A stretch of DNA of 64,000 nt from contig CM033394.1 of the NCBI GenBank assembly GCA_019426215.1, positions 36,888,423 to 36,952,422 of the forward strand, given 5' to 3'. Of the stretch, positions 20,575 through 33,127 are shown piece after piece (within the stretch, counting starts at the first letter, position 1; each line of letters begins with the position of its first letter). The notes below the pieces were generated by a model that searched no databases, was not told the origin of the DNA, and worked only from the letters and a program-made list of their open reading frames with translations. The translations under genes and the position numbers were made by a program. The stretch comes from Buddleja alternifolia (taxonomy: Eukaryota > Streptophyta > Magnoliopsida > Lamiales > Scrophulariaceae).

Positions 20575-23287
20575 GACACCCTCATCTCTGTTACAATGTG
20601 TTTATTCTTGGTTTACTAGAATTATTGTGGAATTAAATCTTGAATTGATCAATTGGAGGCTCAATTGGGACATGCATGAGGTGAATTGGAAGGTAGGGCT
20701 GAGAATTTGGTTGATTGTGTGTATGAGGAAAGGATTTGGATAAATTGTTATAGACCCATCACTCTATTTGTATTTGAAACATAGATAAGTGATTGCATGT
20801 CGAATCAAACTTGTTTTTGAAAGTCATTTAGGACATGCATTGTTGTTTTGTCATGAAATGAAGTTGAACTCCATTTCAGTTTCTGCGTACGGGTTCTAGG
20901 TTGTCCTTGAAAGGCCAAATGACCGAATTTTGGAGTCAAAATATTTTTCAATTAACTTGGATGTGTTAGAAACATATTGGTAAAATTTCGTAAATTTTGG
21001 AGTCTTGTAGAATTTCTATTAAATTATTCAAAAGAACTGCCAGAATTATATCATGTTTCGAAAAAAGCCACTTGTTGAGCTTACAATTTCATATTTAAAA
21101 CTTTAATTATAATTTTAAAAAAAAAAATTCTGTAGATATCTATACATGTTTTGTATGTTTCTATAAAATTTTGAGATTTTTGAAACTTTGATGAAATTTA
21201 TAAAAATTGGTAGAGAACTGCTGCCAGAGAATTACTCATTTACAGATAAGTGTTGTTTTGAGCTGAAGATTTTGTATCTAAATATTTTATTTGGCTTCCA
21301 AAATTTTATAGAACTATTTTCAGTGTCTTGTGAACATGTCATACAAATTTTGGGATTTTTTTGATAAACAAAGGATTTTATACAAATTTTGAAATGCAGC
21401 TTGTCTGGATCAAAATCTGATTTAGTTTGGCTTAGGTTTGGTGGTTAAAACACCCACTTGGAAATGTTCATTGCTTTTGAAAATTTTACCCAATCTTTTT
21501 TCAACAAGTGTTGGGTAGTTCTGGAAGTTTTAGAGGTAAACTCTTCCTCTATGAATTTTAACAATTTTCAAATTACAACCGCGCAAAATTGTTTTCTTGA
21601 AGTTTTTGTGAATCTTTAAAATTAATTTTGTTATAGCCAAACTATGGGAAAATAGTGTATACTTTATGCATAATCATAGTTTATAGGATCAAATAGATTA
21701 GGTTCGGCAGGTTATTAGAATCGAGTGATAGAATAAGATTCTAATTTGATATTTGGCCAAAGCAGGTAATGTTGGAGATTCACTCGGCAACGATCCTAGT
21801 AGCTTGGAAGAGTACTGTGAGTGCCTCTCAAAATTATAGTTATATGTCTTTCAAAACTGGAAGGAGCACGTCGTATATATATCTATATACTTTCATCATG
21901 CTTTCAATACTTCACATGAAAATGAATTTCAACACTTTCAAATCAAATCATGGACTCATTTTGCATTAACCATCTCTTGGCACGTTTCAAAGACATATCT
22001 TGCGAGAATAATTTTCCAGGCAGGTTTTGTGAAAATGATTTCAAGAAAATATTTTTTTCATGAAATTCTGAAAAAAAGAATATTGGCTCGATGCAATATT
22101 CTTTCGTGAGCCAAAACGCTTCATTTAATCATTCGTGACATACATGATTGCATACTTGTTTCAAATGCATATTTTGCAAGCATGATTTCAAAATAAACAT
22201 CGGTTTTTATGGATTTCGTGGAAGTACTCCATCATTTGGTTCTTGTATCATGATCATTTGTCGTGATGGTGTTCTTGTGACATGTCTCATCTTGTGTGGT
22301 TGTGTTGGGCCCAAGGTCGGGCGATGGATAGGGCAGGGTTCGGCCGGTCAAGCATGGGCTTGCGGTCTTAAACAGTTCCCGCTATCCACGTCCAGATCCA
22401 TGCACCTAAGACGGAGTGCTCTAAGGGTGCATGGGATTTTTATCGTGTGGCATATTCCGGATATGACCAAATCGGGCATCGCGAGCCTGCGTGGGGAGGT
22501 ATAAGGTGATGGCTTTTAAGCCACGTGTTCAGGGGTGATAAGGAAGAAGCAGAGGGACCCAAAGTGCTATGGGTAAATCATCGGACGCGATAGTATTGCT
22601 AACATGGCCCCCTACTGCTTAAGCGTGACGTGTACGTGTTACTTAAACATGTCTTGTACATGATACTTGCATTGAGTCTTGTACGTGGTACTTGCATTGA
22701 ACTACATGCTTTTTAAAATGCATGTTTTGAAACTTAAATATCATGCCACCAATTGTTCCATCTTGTACGTGGTACTTACATTGACTGCACACTTTTAAAA
22801 ATACATGTTTTAAAACTTTATCGTATGTATACTAAGATCCTGGTGTCATACCAGCTACTGCTTGAACGCAAATGTCATTCTTACTCGCCTTTTAATGAGC
22901 GTTTGAAAAATAGAAGCTATTATTGTTTTCACCTTATTAATTGATCACTTTGGGGTCTAAAAACTATTTTAAGCACCTTTCACACGTACACTGGCGCTCA
23001 CTAAGCCTTTGCTTATGTACTTCACTTTCTTCCTTCCAGTTATAGGCAAGTCGAGAAGTGAAACTAGCTTGAAGGATCGGAGTATAAACTCGGACTATCC
23101 TAGAGGTGAATGATGTAGATTGACTCATGTATATTAAGTTCGCATAGCTATTTAGTTGATGTATTGGGGTTGTGACCCGATAAGATGAATTGTTTAATTG
23201 TGTCCAGAATTTGGTTTGTACTTCTGTAAGGATAGGATAACGCTTTCGTGTTGGATTCTTTAGGATTAAATTTGAGGGCGTTACAGA

Positions 23288-23299
23288 TGGTATCAGAGC
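23288..23299 (+). promoter_or_regulatory. Primer-binding site (tRNA-Met) of the non-autonomous element
   Basis: TGGTATCAGAGC begins two bases after the 5' LTR and is an exact match to the initiator tRNA-Met complement used by many plant LTR retrotransposons. Confidence 0.92.
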
Positions 23300-26200
23300 T
23301 TGGGCTAGTGCCTGAGCTATACCAGGATAAGATCTTCGGACTGTGGAGAGTAATGGATTCTAAGTTAAGCTAATGATATTGAGGGATGAATATCGATAAG
23401 ATATTAGTTCATGATGTAGAATTGTGGTACATCAATGCTTTGGATGCATTCGATATGTGTTTTCGCTAAGACGAGATGAGTTTCTTAGATTCAATGGATA
23501 ATTTGAAGAAGGACATGTTATGCTTGGTGACTAGAAGGTAATAGGTTGTGTTAGATTGAAGATAATTCTTATATCATGAATAAATAGTAGAGTAAGTTTA
23601 CATGAATTGAAATAGCACCAGAGTTTAGATTTTTGTATGAATTCGAATTGCAAGTATTACAGTATGGTGAATAGTTATCGTTATAATCATGATGTGTGCG
23701 TTAAATAATTTCATCTCATTGAACCCATATAGTCCCTCGGCTTTAGATCGTGTTCCCCGCTCTTTACCCTTTAGGGTAAAATGTCGTTTCCTTATTCAAT
23801 AAAGCATAAGTATCTGTCTCTCCTTGTCAAATGGGTTCTTGTCACGTAAACCAATTGATATTGTCAATTATCCATTTGTTTACGAAGCTGAGCTAGAGTT
23901 GCAGAGGCTAATCTAGAAGAATGGCAGTGGGTAATAGCATTGAGACGATGACTGCTTCTATTACGAGGAAGAGAAGTAAGATGACTTTTGGAGGCAACTT
24001 TGCATGGTAAATAATGCTCCGTATTGACGAATGAATGCGCATCGAGTCGTACAAGCCCATGTCAATGTGAAGTCAGAAAGAGTTGACATAGTGAATGTGG
24101 ATTGCTTCATTTCGTCTTGCTAAACTACTCAATCTTTCGTCTTGTAACGATCGTGTGAAGTGAGAGATAAATGTGTTAGGAAGGAACTTTTAGGGTGATT
24201 CTCCTTGCTTTATAGAAGACGAGGGATTCTATTTGCCAGTATGGATTTACTTTTTCCTATCCCTTTCTCGTACCTCTGTTGAAACAATTTTTTTTGGATT
24301 CATGCTTCTTTATTATGGTTAGGAATCTAGTAAACTCCATTATTGAAAGTTATGTTCCTTTCATGATTGAGAAAACTCTCGTATTTGGAATTTATTTTTA
24401 TATCCACTCTTTGGAACCTCTTGACATTTTGTTCTATAATTCTATTCGTAAGTTCCAATACCTGTTGAGTTGTTAACCTTTGCGGCGGATTCACTCTTAT
24501 TATAGACTCATCATTTGAATTACATTTTCTATTCTACTTCAACTGTTGAGACATAATAATTCTCTCTTAATTCGCAATGTCTCTTGATTCTTTTATGTGA
24601 AAATTGATGTTTGTCTATAGTTATGATACTCAATTGATCAACCCTCTCATAAAACCTTGAGCTTGTAGCAATTTACATTACTCTCATTCATTTTTATACT
24701 CTTCTCGATAAACTGCTGCTTAATCCATTTACATTGAGTAACTCTTTGAATCCACTGATCTTTCAGCTTTACGTTAGACTTATCTTTTGTCTTTATTCTT
24801 GAAGCTCATCCAAAAAGTCCCTTATTTCTTGAATATCGGGACAACAACAATTTTCATTTTAGATCCTTCCTATATCATATAAGGTATGCATTCGCCAATT
24901 GAATTACTTATTTCTAACTTAATCACATATTGAACCACTTTTCCTTGCAAAAATTCTCAGATCTTTTCGTCTTATGTTGAAATGAGTTTTACGAATCCAT
25001 ACTTCTTTATTATCGTTGAGGATTTACTGAACCTTATTATTGACAATTATCCCACTTCATAGTTGGGCAACTCTTGTATTTGAAATTCCTACGATTCATT
25101 ATTTTCATCCGTGAGAGTTTTGCTCCTTGTAATTTTCTGTATCTAGTCCTGGAAAACCTCTCGACATTATGTTGTGTGATTCGATTTGTGAGTTCCATGA
25201 CTTGTTGAATTGTTTATTATTAAAGTGATTCATCTTATTTGAAATCGCCACTTGAATTGCAATTTTGCTCTGCTCTAGCTATTGAATCCTAATATTCATA
25301 TCTTAATTCTCAACACCTTTAGATTATCAAAATTTATTAGATCAGTTTGACTATTGTTATTGCATTCATTTGGCCTCCTCCTTTCATGGAATCCTGAACT
25401 TGCAGCTATTCACTTTAATTGAATTTCTTTTTATGCTTTTCTTCATGAAACGTCACTTTATCCATTGGCATCGATGTTCTCTTTGAATCCACATCTTCTA
25501 GTTTTTCTTGAGACTTATATTTTGTGTCCTTGTCTTGAAACTCATCCAAGTAGTCACTTATTCTTAAATATTGAGATGATGAAAATCTACATTTCGTGTC
25601 ATTATTATGGCATATAAGGTATTTTTTTTCCTAACATAATTATTTATTTCTAGTCTTATTCATGTATTGAATCACCTTTTCTTACAGTCATTCTCAGTTT
25701 AATTCCCTCCATTAAGTGAATCACTCACATTTTGTATAATTATCTGTTCAGTATATTCTATCTATTTTAGATTGCTTGTATTAACTTTCGGCCAACAAAT
25801 TATTCTTCGATGGCAATTCAATTTTATCACGGAATCATCATTTTAAGTCGCCATCTTACTCTAATTCTATTGGCGATTCCTTAAAATTATCTCTCAATAG
25901 CAGTGCTCATCCATCTTTTATTTGAAGATTATGGTTGACATTTGTCATGATATTCGAATTACTACCAACCTTTTGTGATATCTTGAGTTTTAATCCATAT
26001 TGTTTTAAATTGATCCTTCTTGGATACGCTTTTGGTCGAAATTTTTCTTCATTCAAGGATATTAAATTCTCATCGTATGGCAATACTCTTAGTTCATCTC
26101 AAAGCTTATATTTGGTCTCTTGGTATTGAAGCTTTTCTATGTTTATCAATTTCCATTCCTCCGGTTTGAGATGATATCATTTGTTACCTCCTTGTTATGA

Positions 26201-27631
26201 GCATACGAATTATGCAATTGCCACTTGAATTGATTATTTGTAATAATGACCATATTTAAATTATCTTTACTTTGCAATCCTCCTTGCTTCTTCAATTCCT
26301 ATTTTGGAGAATTTCATTTCAATTATCATTGGGTTCCTACCTTATTTTATCTACCTTATATTGAAATTGGTTGTAACTACCCTCGAGTTACAACATATCT
26401 AAACTACAAATTGTCTTCAAGGACGTTCTTATGTTCACATCTCTTGTTATAATCTATTTTGTACGCGATGAGTCCTATCAGTTGAAGGACTTTATAACTT
26501 GTCCTGCTTAAGCTTCTCTTCTGATTATTCAGAGTATTCTATTGTTATCGATCACTTGTTTATTTTCTCAATTGATCTTCAAATCAATTGTTTAAACTAA
26601 TTGTCAAATTAGTTTTATTTCCTGAGATTTCTCTCTTACTCCAATGTATTCTCACATACCAAGACACATCATCAATCTTGTTGTGATAACTCTTCGATCG
26701 ATATGATCAGCTGTAATTGATACTAGTATATTGTGTACTCTCATTTTTGAATCTAGGCAAAAGAGACAAAGATAACGATGGAAACTTTTATCGGTGGAAG
26801 TCGAAGATTGAAGTGAACTGAGTATCAACGGGACGGATAGCTATACCGACACTCAATTTCCTCCCTAGAGCATGTGGAAAATGGAGTTGTAGCGATTTCT
26901 GAAGAAAATTACATGGACAGCGATCATCGTATGTCAATCGGGATCTTCTAATTACCCTGGCGAACATACTTCAATGAGAAAGGAAGATAAAAAGAGAGAA
27001 ACGGAGAGAACTAGCAACTTCAAGGATGCAGAGAAATATCAACACCCTGGTTCCAAGACAGAGACTTCCACAACTTATTAAAGGGCTCCAATATGTCAAA
27101 ATGGACATATTTAAACATTTTCACCCAGTCCTACACGTAGAAGTGTCCGAGACTCTATCAACAAGATACAATAATCATCTATAGAACGTGAATACGCTGA
27201 GCTATCTGGAAAACCGTGTATACAACCAGGATACGGCGATCAAAGTAAATGTTTATGATCAAGACTTTTGAGAGTTTCATCTAGAGGAGGAGTCATGAAG
27301 ATTAAAATAAGGAAGTTTCAATGGTGATATTCAAGATGCTCACACACAATTTGTTTCTCGAGCTTCTAAATTAAGTAGATATTAGTTGGACTCGACGTGT
27401 GTTATATATTGACACATGCTTCATCTAGAGTAAGACCTGACGTAAAAAGAGGAATCCATACGGATCAAAACCTACAAGGTTCACGAACTTCGAAATAGCA
27501 GTATCCCCTCGGTCCAGATGATATGGGAAAAATTTGACAAGTTAGAATAAACTTGGTAGACTTAAGAGTACATGTGAAGATACTATCCCCGACTTTTTTT
27601 TCATGTGAGAATTTGGGGACCAAATTCTTTT
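23300..27631 (+). other. Non-coding interior of the non-autonomous element
   Basis: There are no gag, protease, integrase or RT motifs in any frame and no ORF above about 70 codons. The central part (about 24,240-26,200) is pyrimidine-rich on the plus strand and built from degenerate tandem units of about 0.7 kb. The first 900 bases and the last 900 bases are of more even composition and may keep packaging or dimerisation signals from the parental element. Confidence 0.8.
24240..26200 (+). repeat. Degenerate tandem units (~0.7 kb) in the element interior
   Basis: The unit at about 24,240-24,960 recurs at 24,960-25,700. Shared landmarks in the same order are 'cttctttattat' (24305/25002), 'ctcg(t)atttg', 'gacattttgtt / gacattatgtt', 'ttgaagctcatcca / ttgaaactcatcca', and 'catataaggtat' (24876/25611). 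Offsets are 697-735 bp. A third, more diverged partial unit may follow to about 26,200. Confidence 0.65.
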
Positions 27632-27644
27632 AAGGGGGGAAGAG
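27632..27644 (+). promoter_or_regulatory. Polypurine tract before the 3' LTR
   Basis: AAGGGGGGAAGAG immediately precedes the TG that starts the 3' LTR and primes plus-strand synthesis. Confidence 0.9.
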
Positions 27645-30600
27645 TGTGACATCGGGGTTTTTCTTAACTAATGCAATGATTAGTAGTATAACCTATTGAA
27701 AATAGCTAGGTTTAATATGTATTACCATTAGTACAAATATGCCAAGAGATTATTTTGAACACGTGGATTGTCCTAATATCAATATATATCCATGTAGGGG
27801 CTAAATTTTAACTCCTATTGATATAGGGGTTATGAAATAAAATAGAACATGACAAGGGATATGAGACAAATAGAAAAATTGCCACCAAGCCCTTATCACA
27901 TCCTATATATACACCTATCTAGCTTCTTAATTTTCCACTCTACACTTCACTTCTTCTTGCTCCAAATAACAGAATTCTTCCCCATTATCTCCTCTTTTAA
28001 GCTCCCAAATCATTCAAGAGATTCATGGAAAGAGAGAGTGTAAACCACAACATAGAAACCATAATTGTCCAAGCAATTTCCGCAAGAAATCCTGCTCTGG
28101 CAAGGTTTGTATTTTCAAGTTTTGAGGGATCAAATGATGCCCAAATTGGAATATTTTTAGCTCAAACTCTCCCTGAGAGGACAAGGAAGAACACCATGTG
28201 TTCGGAATTTTCGTATCTGCTACATAAATTTTCAGATTCGCCTAAAATCGTGACCCAGTTTCAGGACCTGAAATCTGGCAGCACCATTAGAAATTTGTTC
28301 TCTTGGTGTTTTCTCATCAACCAAATACTTAGGTAAGACACCCTCATCTCTGTTAAAATGTGTTTATTCTTGGTTTACTAGAATTATTGTGGAATTAAAT
28401 CTTGAATTGATCAATTGGAGGCTCAATTGGGACATGCATGAGGTGAATTGGAAGGTAGGGCTGAGAATTTGGTTGATTGTGTGTATGAGGAAAGGATTTG
28501 GATAAATTGTTATAGACCCATCACTCTATTTGTATTTGAAACATAGATAAGTGATTGCATGTCGAATCAAACTTGTTTTTGAAAGTCATTTAGGACATGC
28601 ATTGTTGTTTTGTCATGAAATGAAGTTGAACTCCATTTCAGTTTCTGCGTACGGGTTCTAGGTTGTACTTGAAAGGCCAAATGACCGAATTTTGGAGTCA
28701 AAATATTTTTCAATTAACTTGGATGTGTTAGAAACATATTGGTAAAATTTCGTAAATTTTGGAGTCTTGTAGAATTTCTATTAAATTATTCAAAAGAACT
28801 GCCAGAATTATATCATGTTTCGAAAAAAGCCACTTGTTGAGCTTACAATTTCATATTTAAAACTTTAATTATAATTTTAAAAAAAACATTCTGTAGATAT
28901 CTATACATGTTTTGTATGTTTCTATAAAAGTTTGAGATTTTTGAAGCTTTGATGAAATTTATAAAAATTGGTAGACAACTGCTGCCAGAGAATTACTCAT
29001 TTACAGATAAGTGTTGTTTTGAGCTGAAGATTTTGTATCTAAATATTTTATTTGGCTTCCAAAATTTTATAGAACCATTTTCAGTGTCTTGTGAACATGT
29101 CATACAAATTTTGGGATTTTTTTGATAAACAAAGGATTTTATACAAATTTTGAAATGCAGCTTGTCTGGATCAAAATCTGATTTAGTTTGGCTTAGGTTT
29201 GGTGGTTAAAACACCCACTTGGAAATGTTCATTGCTTTTGAAAATTTTACCCAATCTTTTTTCAACAAGTGTTGGGTAGTTCTGGAAGTTTTAGAGGTAA
29301 ACTCTTCCTCTATGAATTTTAACAATTTTCAAATTACAACCGCGCAAAATTGTTTTCTTGAAGTTTTTGTGAATCTTTAAAATTAATTTTGTTATAGCCA
29401 AACTATGGGAAAATAGTGTATACTTTATGCATAATCATAGTTTATAGGATCAAATAGATTAGGTTCGGCAGGTTATTAGAATCGAGTGATAGAATAAGAT
29501 TCTAATTTGATATTTGGCCAAAGCAGGTAGTGTTGGAGATTCACTCGGCAACGATCCTAGTAGCTTGGAAGAGTACTGTGAGTGCCTCTCAAAATTATAG
29601 TTATATGTCTTTCAAAACTGGAAGGAGCACGTCGTATATATATCTATATACTTTCATCATGCTTTCAATACTTCACATGAAAATGAATTTCAACACTTTC
29701 AAATCAAATCATGGACTCATTTTGCATTAACCATCTCTTGGCACGTTTCAAAGACATATCTTGCGAGAATAATTTTCCAGGCAGGTTTTGTGAAAATGAT
29801 TTCAAGAAAATATTTTTTTCATGAAATTCTGAAAAAAAGAATATTGGCTCGATTCAATATTCTTTCGTGAGCCAAAACGCTTCATTTAATCATTCGTGAC
29901 ATACATGATTGCATACTTGTTTCAAATGCATATTTTGCAAGCATGATTTCAAAATAAACATCGGTTTTTATGGATTTCGTGGAAGTACTCCATCATTTGG
30001 TTCTTGTATCATGATCATTTGTCGTGATGGTGTTCTTGTGACATGTCTCATCTTGCGTGGTTGTGTTGGGCCCAAGGTCGGGCGATGGATAGGGCAGGGT
30101 TCGGCCGGTCAAGCATGGGCTTGCGGTCTTAAACAGTTCCCGCTATCCACGTCCAGATCCATGCACCTAGGACGGAGTGCTCTGAGGGTGCATGGGATTT
30201 TTATCGTGTGGCATATTCCGGATATGACCAAATCGGGCATCGCGAGCCTGCGTGGGGAGGTATAAGGTGATGGCTTTTAAGCCACGTGTTCAGGGGTGAT
30301 AAGGAAGAAGCAGAGGGACCCAAAGTGCTATGGGTAAATCATCGGACGCGATAGTATTGCTAACATGGCCCCCTACTGCTTAAGCGTGACGTGTACGTGT
30401 TACTTAAACATGTCTTGTACATGATACTTGCATTGAGTCTTGTACGTGGTACTTGCATTGAACTACATGCTTTTTAAAATGCATGTTTTGAAACTTAAAT
30501 ATCATGCCACCAATTGTTCCATCTTGTACGTGGTACTTACATTGACTGCACACTTTTAAAAATACATGTTTTAAAACTTTATCGTATGTATACTAAGATC

Positions 30601-31046
30601 CTGGTGTCATACCAGCTACTGCTTGAACGCAAATGTCATTCTTACTCGCCTTTTAATGAGCGTTTGAAAAATAGAAGCTATTATTGTTTTCACCTTATTA
30701 ATTGATCACTTTGGGGTCTAAAAACTATTTTAAGCACCTTTCACACGTACACTGGCGCTCACTAAGCCTTTGCTTATGTACTTCACTTTCTTCCTTCCAG
30801 TTTTAGGCAAGTCGAGAAGTGAAACTAGCTTGAAGGATCGGAGTATAAACTCGGACTATCCTAGAGGTGAATGATGTAGATTGACTCATGTATATTAAGT
30901 TCGCATAGCTATTTAGTTGATGTATTGGGGTTGTGACCCGATAAGATGAATTGTTTAATTGTGTCCAGAATTTGGTTTGTACTTCTGTAAGGATAGGATA
31001 ACGCTTTCGTGTTGGATTCTTTAGGATTAAATTTGAGGGCGTTACA
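27645..31046 (+). repeat. 3' LTR of the non-autonomous element
   Basis: The 3' LTR is 3,402 bp and nearly identical to the 5' LTR. It is followed by TAGAG, the target duplication. Confidence 0.93.
28025..28336 (+). CDS. ORF in the 3' LTR (103 codons), identical to the 5' LTR copy
   Basis: The protein is the same as that from 20263-20574, with the same TATA box upstream, splice donor at 28333 and acceptor ending at 30800. Because both LTRs derive from one template at insertion, the identity itself does not prove selection. Confidence 0.35.
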   Translation: MERESVNHNIETIIVQAISARNPALARFVFSSFEGSNDAQIGIFLAQTLPERTRKNTMCSEFSYLLHKFSDSPKIVTQFQDLKSGSTIRNLFSWCFLINQILR

Positions 31047-31177
31047 TAGAGAATGTGAAAGTGAAAATGAAAATAAGTGTATTTTCAGATGAGAATGATG
31101 TAAAGTATGTATTTTCATTTTCAAATGAGATTAAAAATGAAAATATGGGTTAGAAAACACAAACAAACATTGCCTTA

Positions 31178-31659
31178 CTTTTTTAGTGATGGAATTTGGC
31201 CATCGATCTTGAAATTTACATGTAGAAACAGCTATACAATGGGAAAAGGAAAAAACATGGGAAACTAGAAAAAGGAGGGAAAAAGATAAGATAAAGGCTA
31301 AAATGTGTATATATATATAGCTAGCGAGTGGGGAGCCACATGATTACATACTTTTGATGGAAAAAAAGACGGTTGAATTACATGCACACCGTGAGAATTA
31401 CCAATTTTTTTTTGAATTTTGGTAAATTATAACGAGACCTCCTCAACAAAAAGGGTGTAATTGTAGAAATACCTTAATATGAGAGAAATTTATGTAATTT
31501 TAAAGCATAAGAGAATTTTCCATATATAACATTAAAGTGAGGGGACTGTAGACAATCTTTTCAAAGAATAAATGAGGACACACATACACCTAATGGTACA
31601 CAATATTAAAGTGCACACGTTACAACTATTGTCGAGGAAAAAAGTTGAAGACATGGCTA
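31178..31659 (+). promoter_or_regulatory. Upstream region of the duplicated defensin locus (middle piece)
   Basis: This is homologous to about 49,450-49,695 at the intact defensin gene. Shared blocks include 'gaaatttac..gtagaa..gct', 'acaatgggaaaaggaaaaa', 'gaggacac..atacacctaat', and 'aaaaaagttgaagacatggcta'. It ends at CATGGCTA, which is repeated at 41149-41156 on the far side of a 9.5 kb insertion. A local insertion near 31,390-31,540 (terms like 'ggtgtaattgtaga') is absent from the sister. Confidence 0.75.
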
Positions 31660-32263
31660 CGGGACGAAAGCAATTTTAGACCTCAATTGCATAGGGGTTG
31701 CAATATTGGACCTTTTATGTTTGATTTTCTTTTTTTATTATTTTTTGCGGCTAAATAGGTGGAAAATGTCCAAATTATCCCTAAATAGTAACACCTTTGT
31801 CACCCCTTTATACTGTTGCATCTTTAAGGATTTACAAATCAAGTCCCTTATTCTTAAAAATAGTTCTTTTGGTCTTTTAATATTTAAATTTAGTTTATTT
31901 AGTCCCTAATATATGAAAAACTTCATTAATTAAAAATAAGTACATAAATTAGGAGTTATTAACAAAATAATTACAGAAAATAAATAGGATTACTGTTCAC
32001 TTTTTAGATTATGAATTTAGACTCACATTTTATCATTCTCAAGTAAGAGGGTTGTTTCGAGAATCCGATTGCTTCATCAATGAAGGCTTATGTTGGAAAG
32101 AAATGAAGTACCTATATTACTCTTTTGAATTTAAAAATGTGAACTTAATTCATTTTAAAATTTTAAAACTCAGTAACCTTGTTTTGATAAATAGCTCGAG
32201 AAAATTTTTCTGATGTGGAAGATCAGATAAACTGCGACCACAGAGCATACTCAAAATACTCAA

Positions 32264-32275
32264 GCTCTGATACCA
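32264..32275 (-). promoter_or_regulatory. Primer-binding site of pararetrovirus copy 2
   Basis: Read on the minus strand, TGGTATCAGAGC is an exact tRNA-Met complement about 470 bases downstream of the promoter TATA box, as expected for a caulimovirid leader. Confidence 0.88.
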
Positions 32276-32513
32276 TTTTGCTTGCACACTGGGGGGAATT
32301 ATCCCGCACATTTTGTCTCCCGACCAGTAACACCGAGACGGTAAACAAAATCTTCCCAAAGCAGTATCAGAATTTATTGAAAACAAAAATTTGTACAGCG
32401 GAAACATATTTTTGAGACAATGAAAGAGTAGAATGTTACTACTGTTCATCATCATTTTTAGCATTTTTAATGTTTTTGTATTTTCGATTTTTTAATGTTT
32501 TTGTATTTTTTGA

Positions 32514-32562
32514 ACATGAGAGAATTATAACATTTTTAAATATATAGTAGGGGAATCCCGTC
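32514..32562 (-). other. 5' arm of a predicted pararetrovirus leader hairpin
   Basis: The sequence here is complementary, with small bulges, to 40795-40841, just upstream of ORF1. Matching blocks are CATGAGAG, AATTATA and GGGAATC. In the circular virus genome these two arms would bracket the leader loop with the primer site, the place where caulimovirids form a large leader stem-loop. Confidence 0.5.
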
Positions 32563-32638
32563 CTTGGGGGTAGTTTACTCACTATGCATTATAAAACATA
32601 TAAAAACTTACAAGATATTATTGCACACAAAGAAGATA

Positions 32639-32741
32639 TTTTATTACAAGAAAGGTGAGAGACTCTCTAGCAACCAAGAAGTGTGGGTTGGAGAGTATTC
32701 AAGGGGCAAATTTTACAAATGAGGGAAGAGGTCGTTTTATA
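32639..32741 (-). promoter_or_regulatory. Pararetrovirus copy 2 promoter TATA box and downstream polyadenylation signal
   Basis: On the minus strand CCTATAAAACGACC places a TATA box at 32741-32735, after the last viral gene. About 95 bases on, AATAAA (near 32644-32639) follows. A poly(A) signal just downstream of the transcript start produces the terminal redundancy needed for caulimovirid replication. Confidence 0.65.
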
Positions 32742-33127
32742 GGCCTCGAAATTGAAAAACATTACAACAGATTGAAGAAAAACTTGGCATCCACAGCTGC
32801 CATTATTACAAACAGTACTTAAACGGTAAAAAAGTACATAGGTGGCAATAGTGAATAGTAAATATGGTACAAAAGTTGCTGAAAATATTAAAGGTTGTTG
32901 CTTTGAATTCGGTGCCCTGTTTGATAGCTGAATTATTGCTGCAAATTATTGTCCTTGCGGCTGATACATTTATGGCTTTTGTCTGGGAGATGCATTGTTT
33001 TGCTGAAACTTTGAATCCTGTCTTCATGAGCTGTCTCTTGGAATTATTATTTCTGTCTTGTAGCTGAATTCTAGCTCTTATACTGTTGCTTTGTTGAAAA
33101 ATTGCTGCCTTTAATGCTTTGGCTGGA

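Larger units (their letters stand above)
19883..23285 (+). repeat. 5' LTR of the non-autonomous element
   Basis: The 5' LTR is 3,403 bp. It contains a TATA box at 20142-20149, an ORF at 20263-20574, a splice donor at 20571 and an acceptor ending at 23039. A GC-richer block lies at about 22,300-22,510. Confidence 0.93.
19883..31046 (+). mobile_element. Non-autonomous LTR retrotransposon with 3.4 kb LTRs (LARD, Tekay/Del-like ends)
   Basis: This is a complete 11,164 bp element with two near-identical direct LTRs (19883-23285 and 27645-31046) that start TGTGACATC and end GTTACA. It has a tRNA-Met primer site, a purine tract and a perfect 5-bp target duplication TAGAG (19878-19882 and 31047-31051). 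I counted about a dozen substitutions and one indel between LTRs by eye, so insertion is recent. The 4.36 kb interior has no gag or pol and no long ORF; it must move with enzymes from an autonomous partner. The LTR ends, primer site and the 'tttaagggggga' tract resemble Tekay/Del chromoviruses (Ty3 type). It lies inside the MITE. Confidence 0.93.
19431..31174. mobile_element. Tourist-like (PIF/Harbinger) MITE, split by an LTR element
   Basis: The left end GGCTCTGTTTGTTTGG starts at 19431, and the right end on the other strand is GGCAATGTTTGTTTGT, ending at 31174. Both are flanked by TTA (19428-19430 and 31175-31177), the PIF/Harbinger target. Without the inserted LTR element it is about 570 bp. 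The sister defensin locus lacks it at the matching position, confirming the insertion. Confidence 0.8.

Noticed and set aside
21769..22944. Three further ORFs (66, 118 and 63 codons) repeated in both LTRs
   Set aside because: They recur only because the LTR is duplicated. They have no leader, domain or splice logic, and they lie in the predicted intron.
19883..31046. 3.4 kb direct repeats read as a segmental duplication
   Set aside because: TG...CA ends, the adjoining primer site, the purine tract and TAGAG on both outer flanks show they are LTRs.
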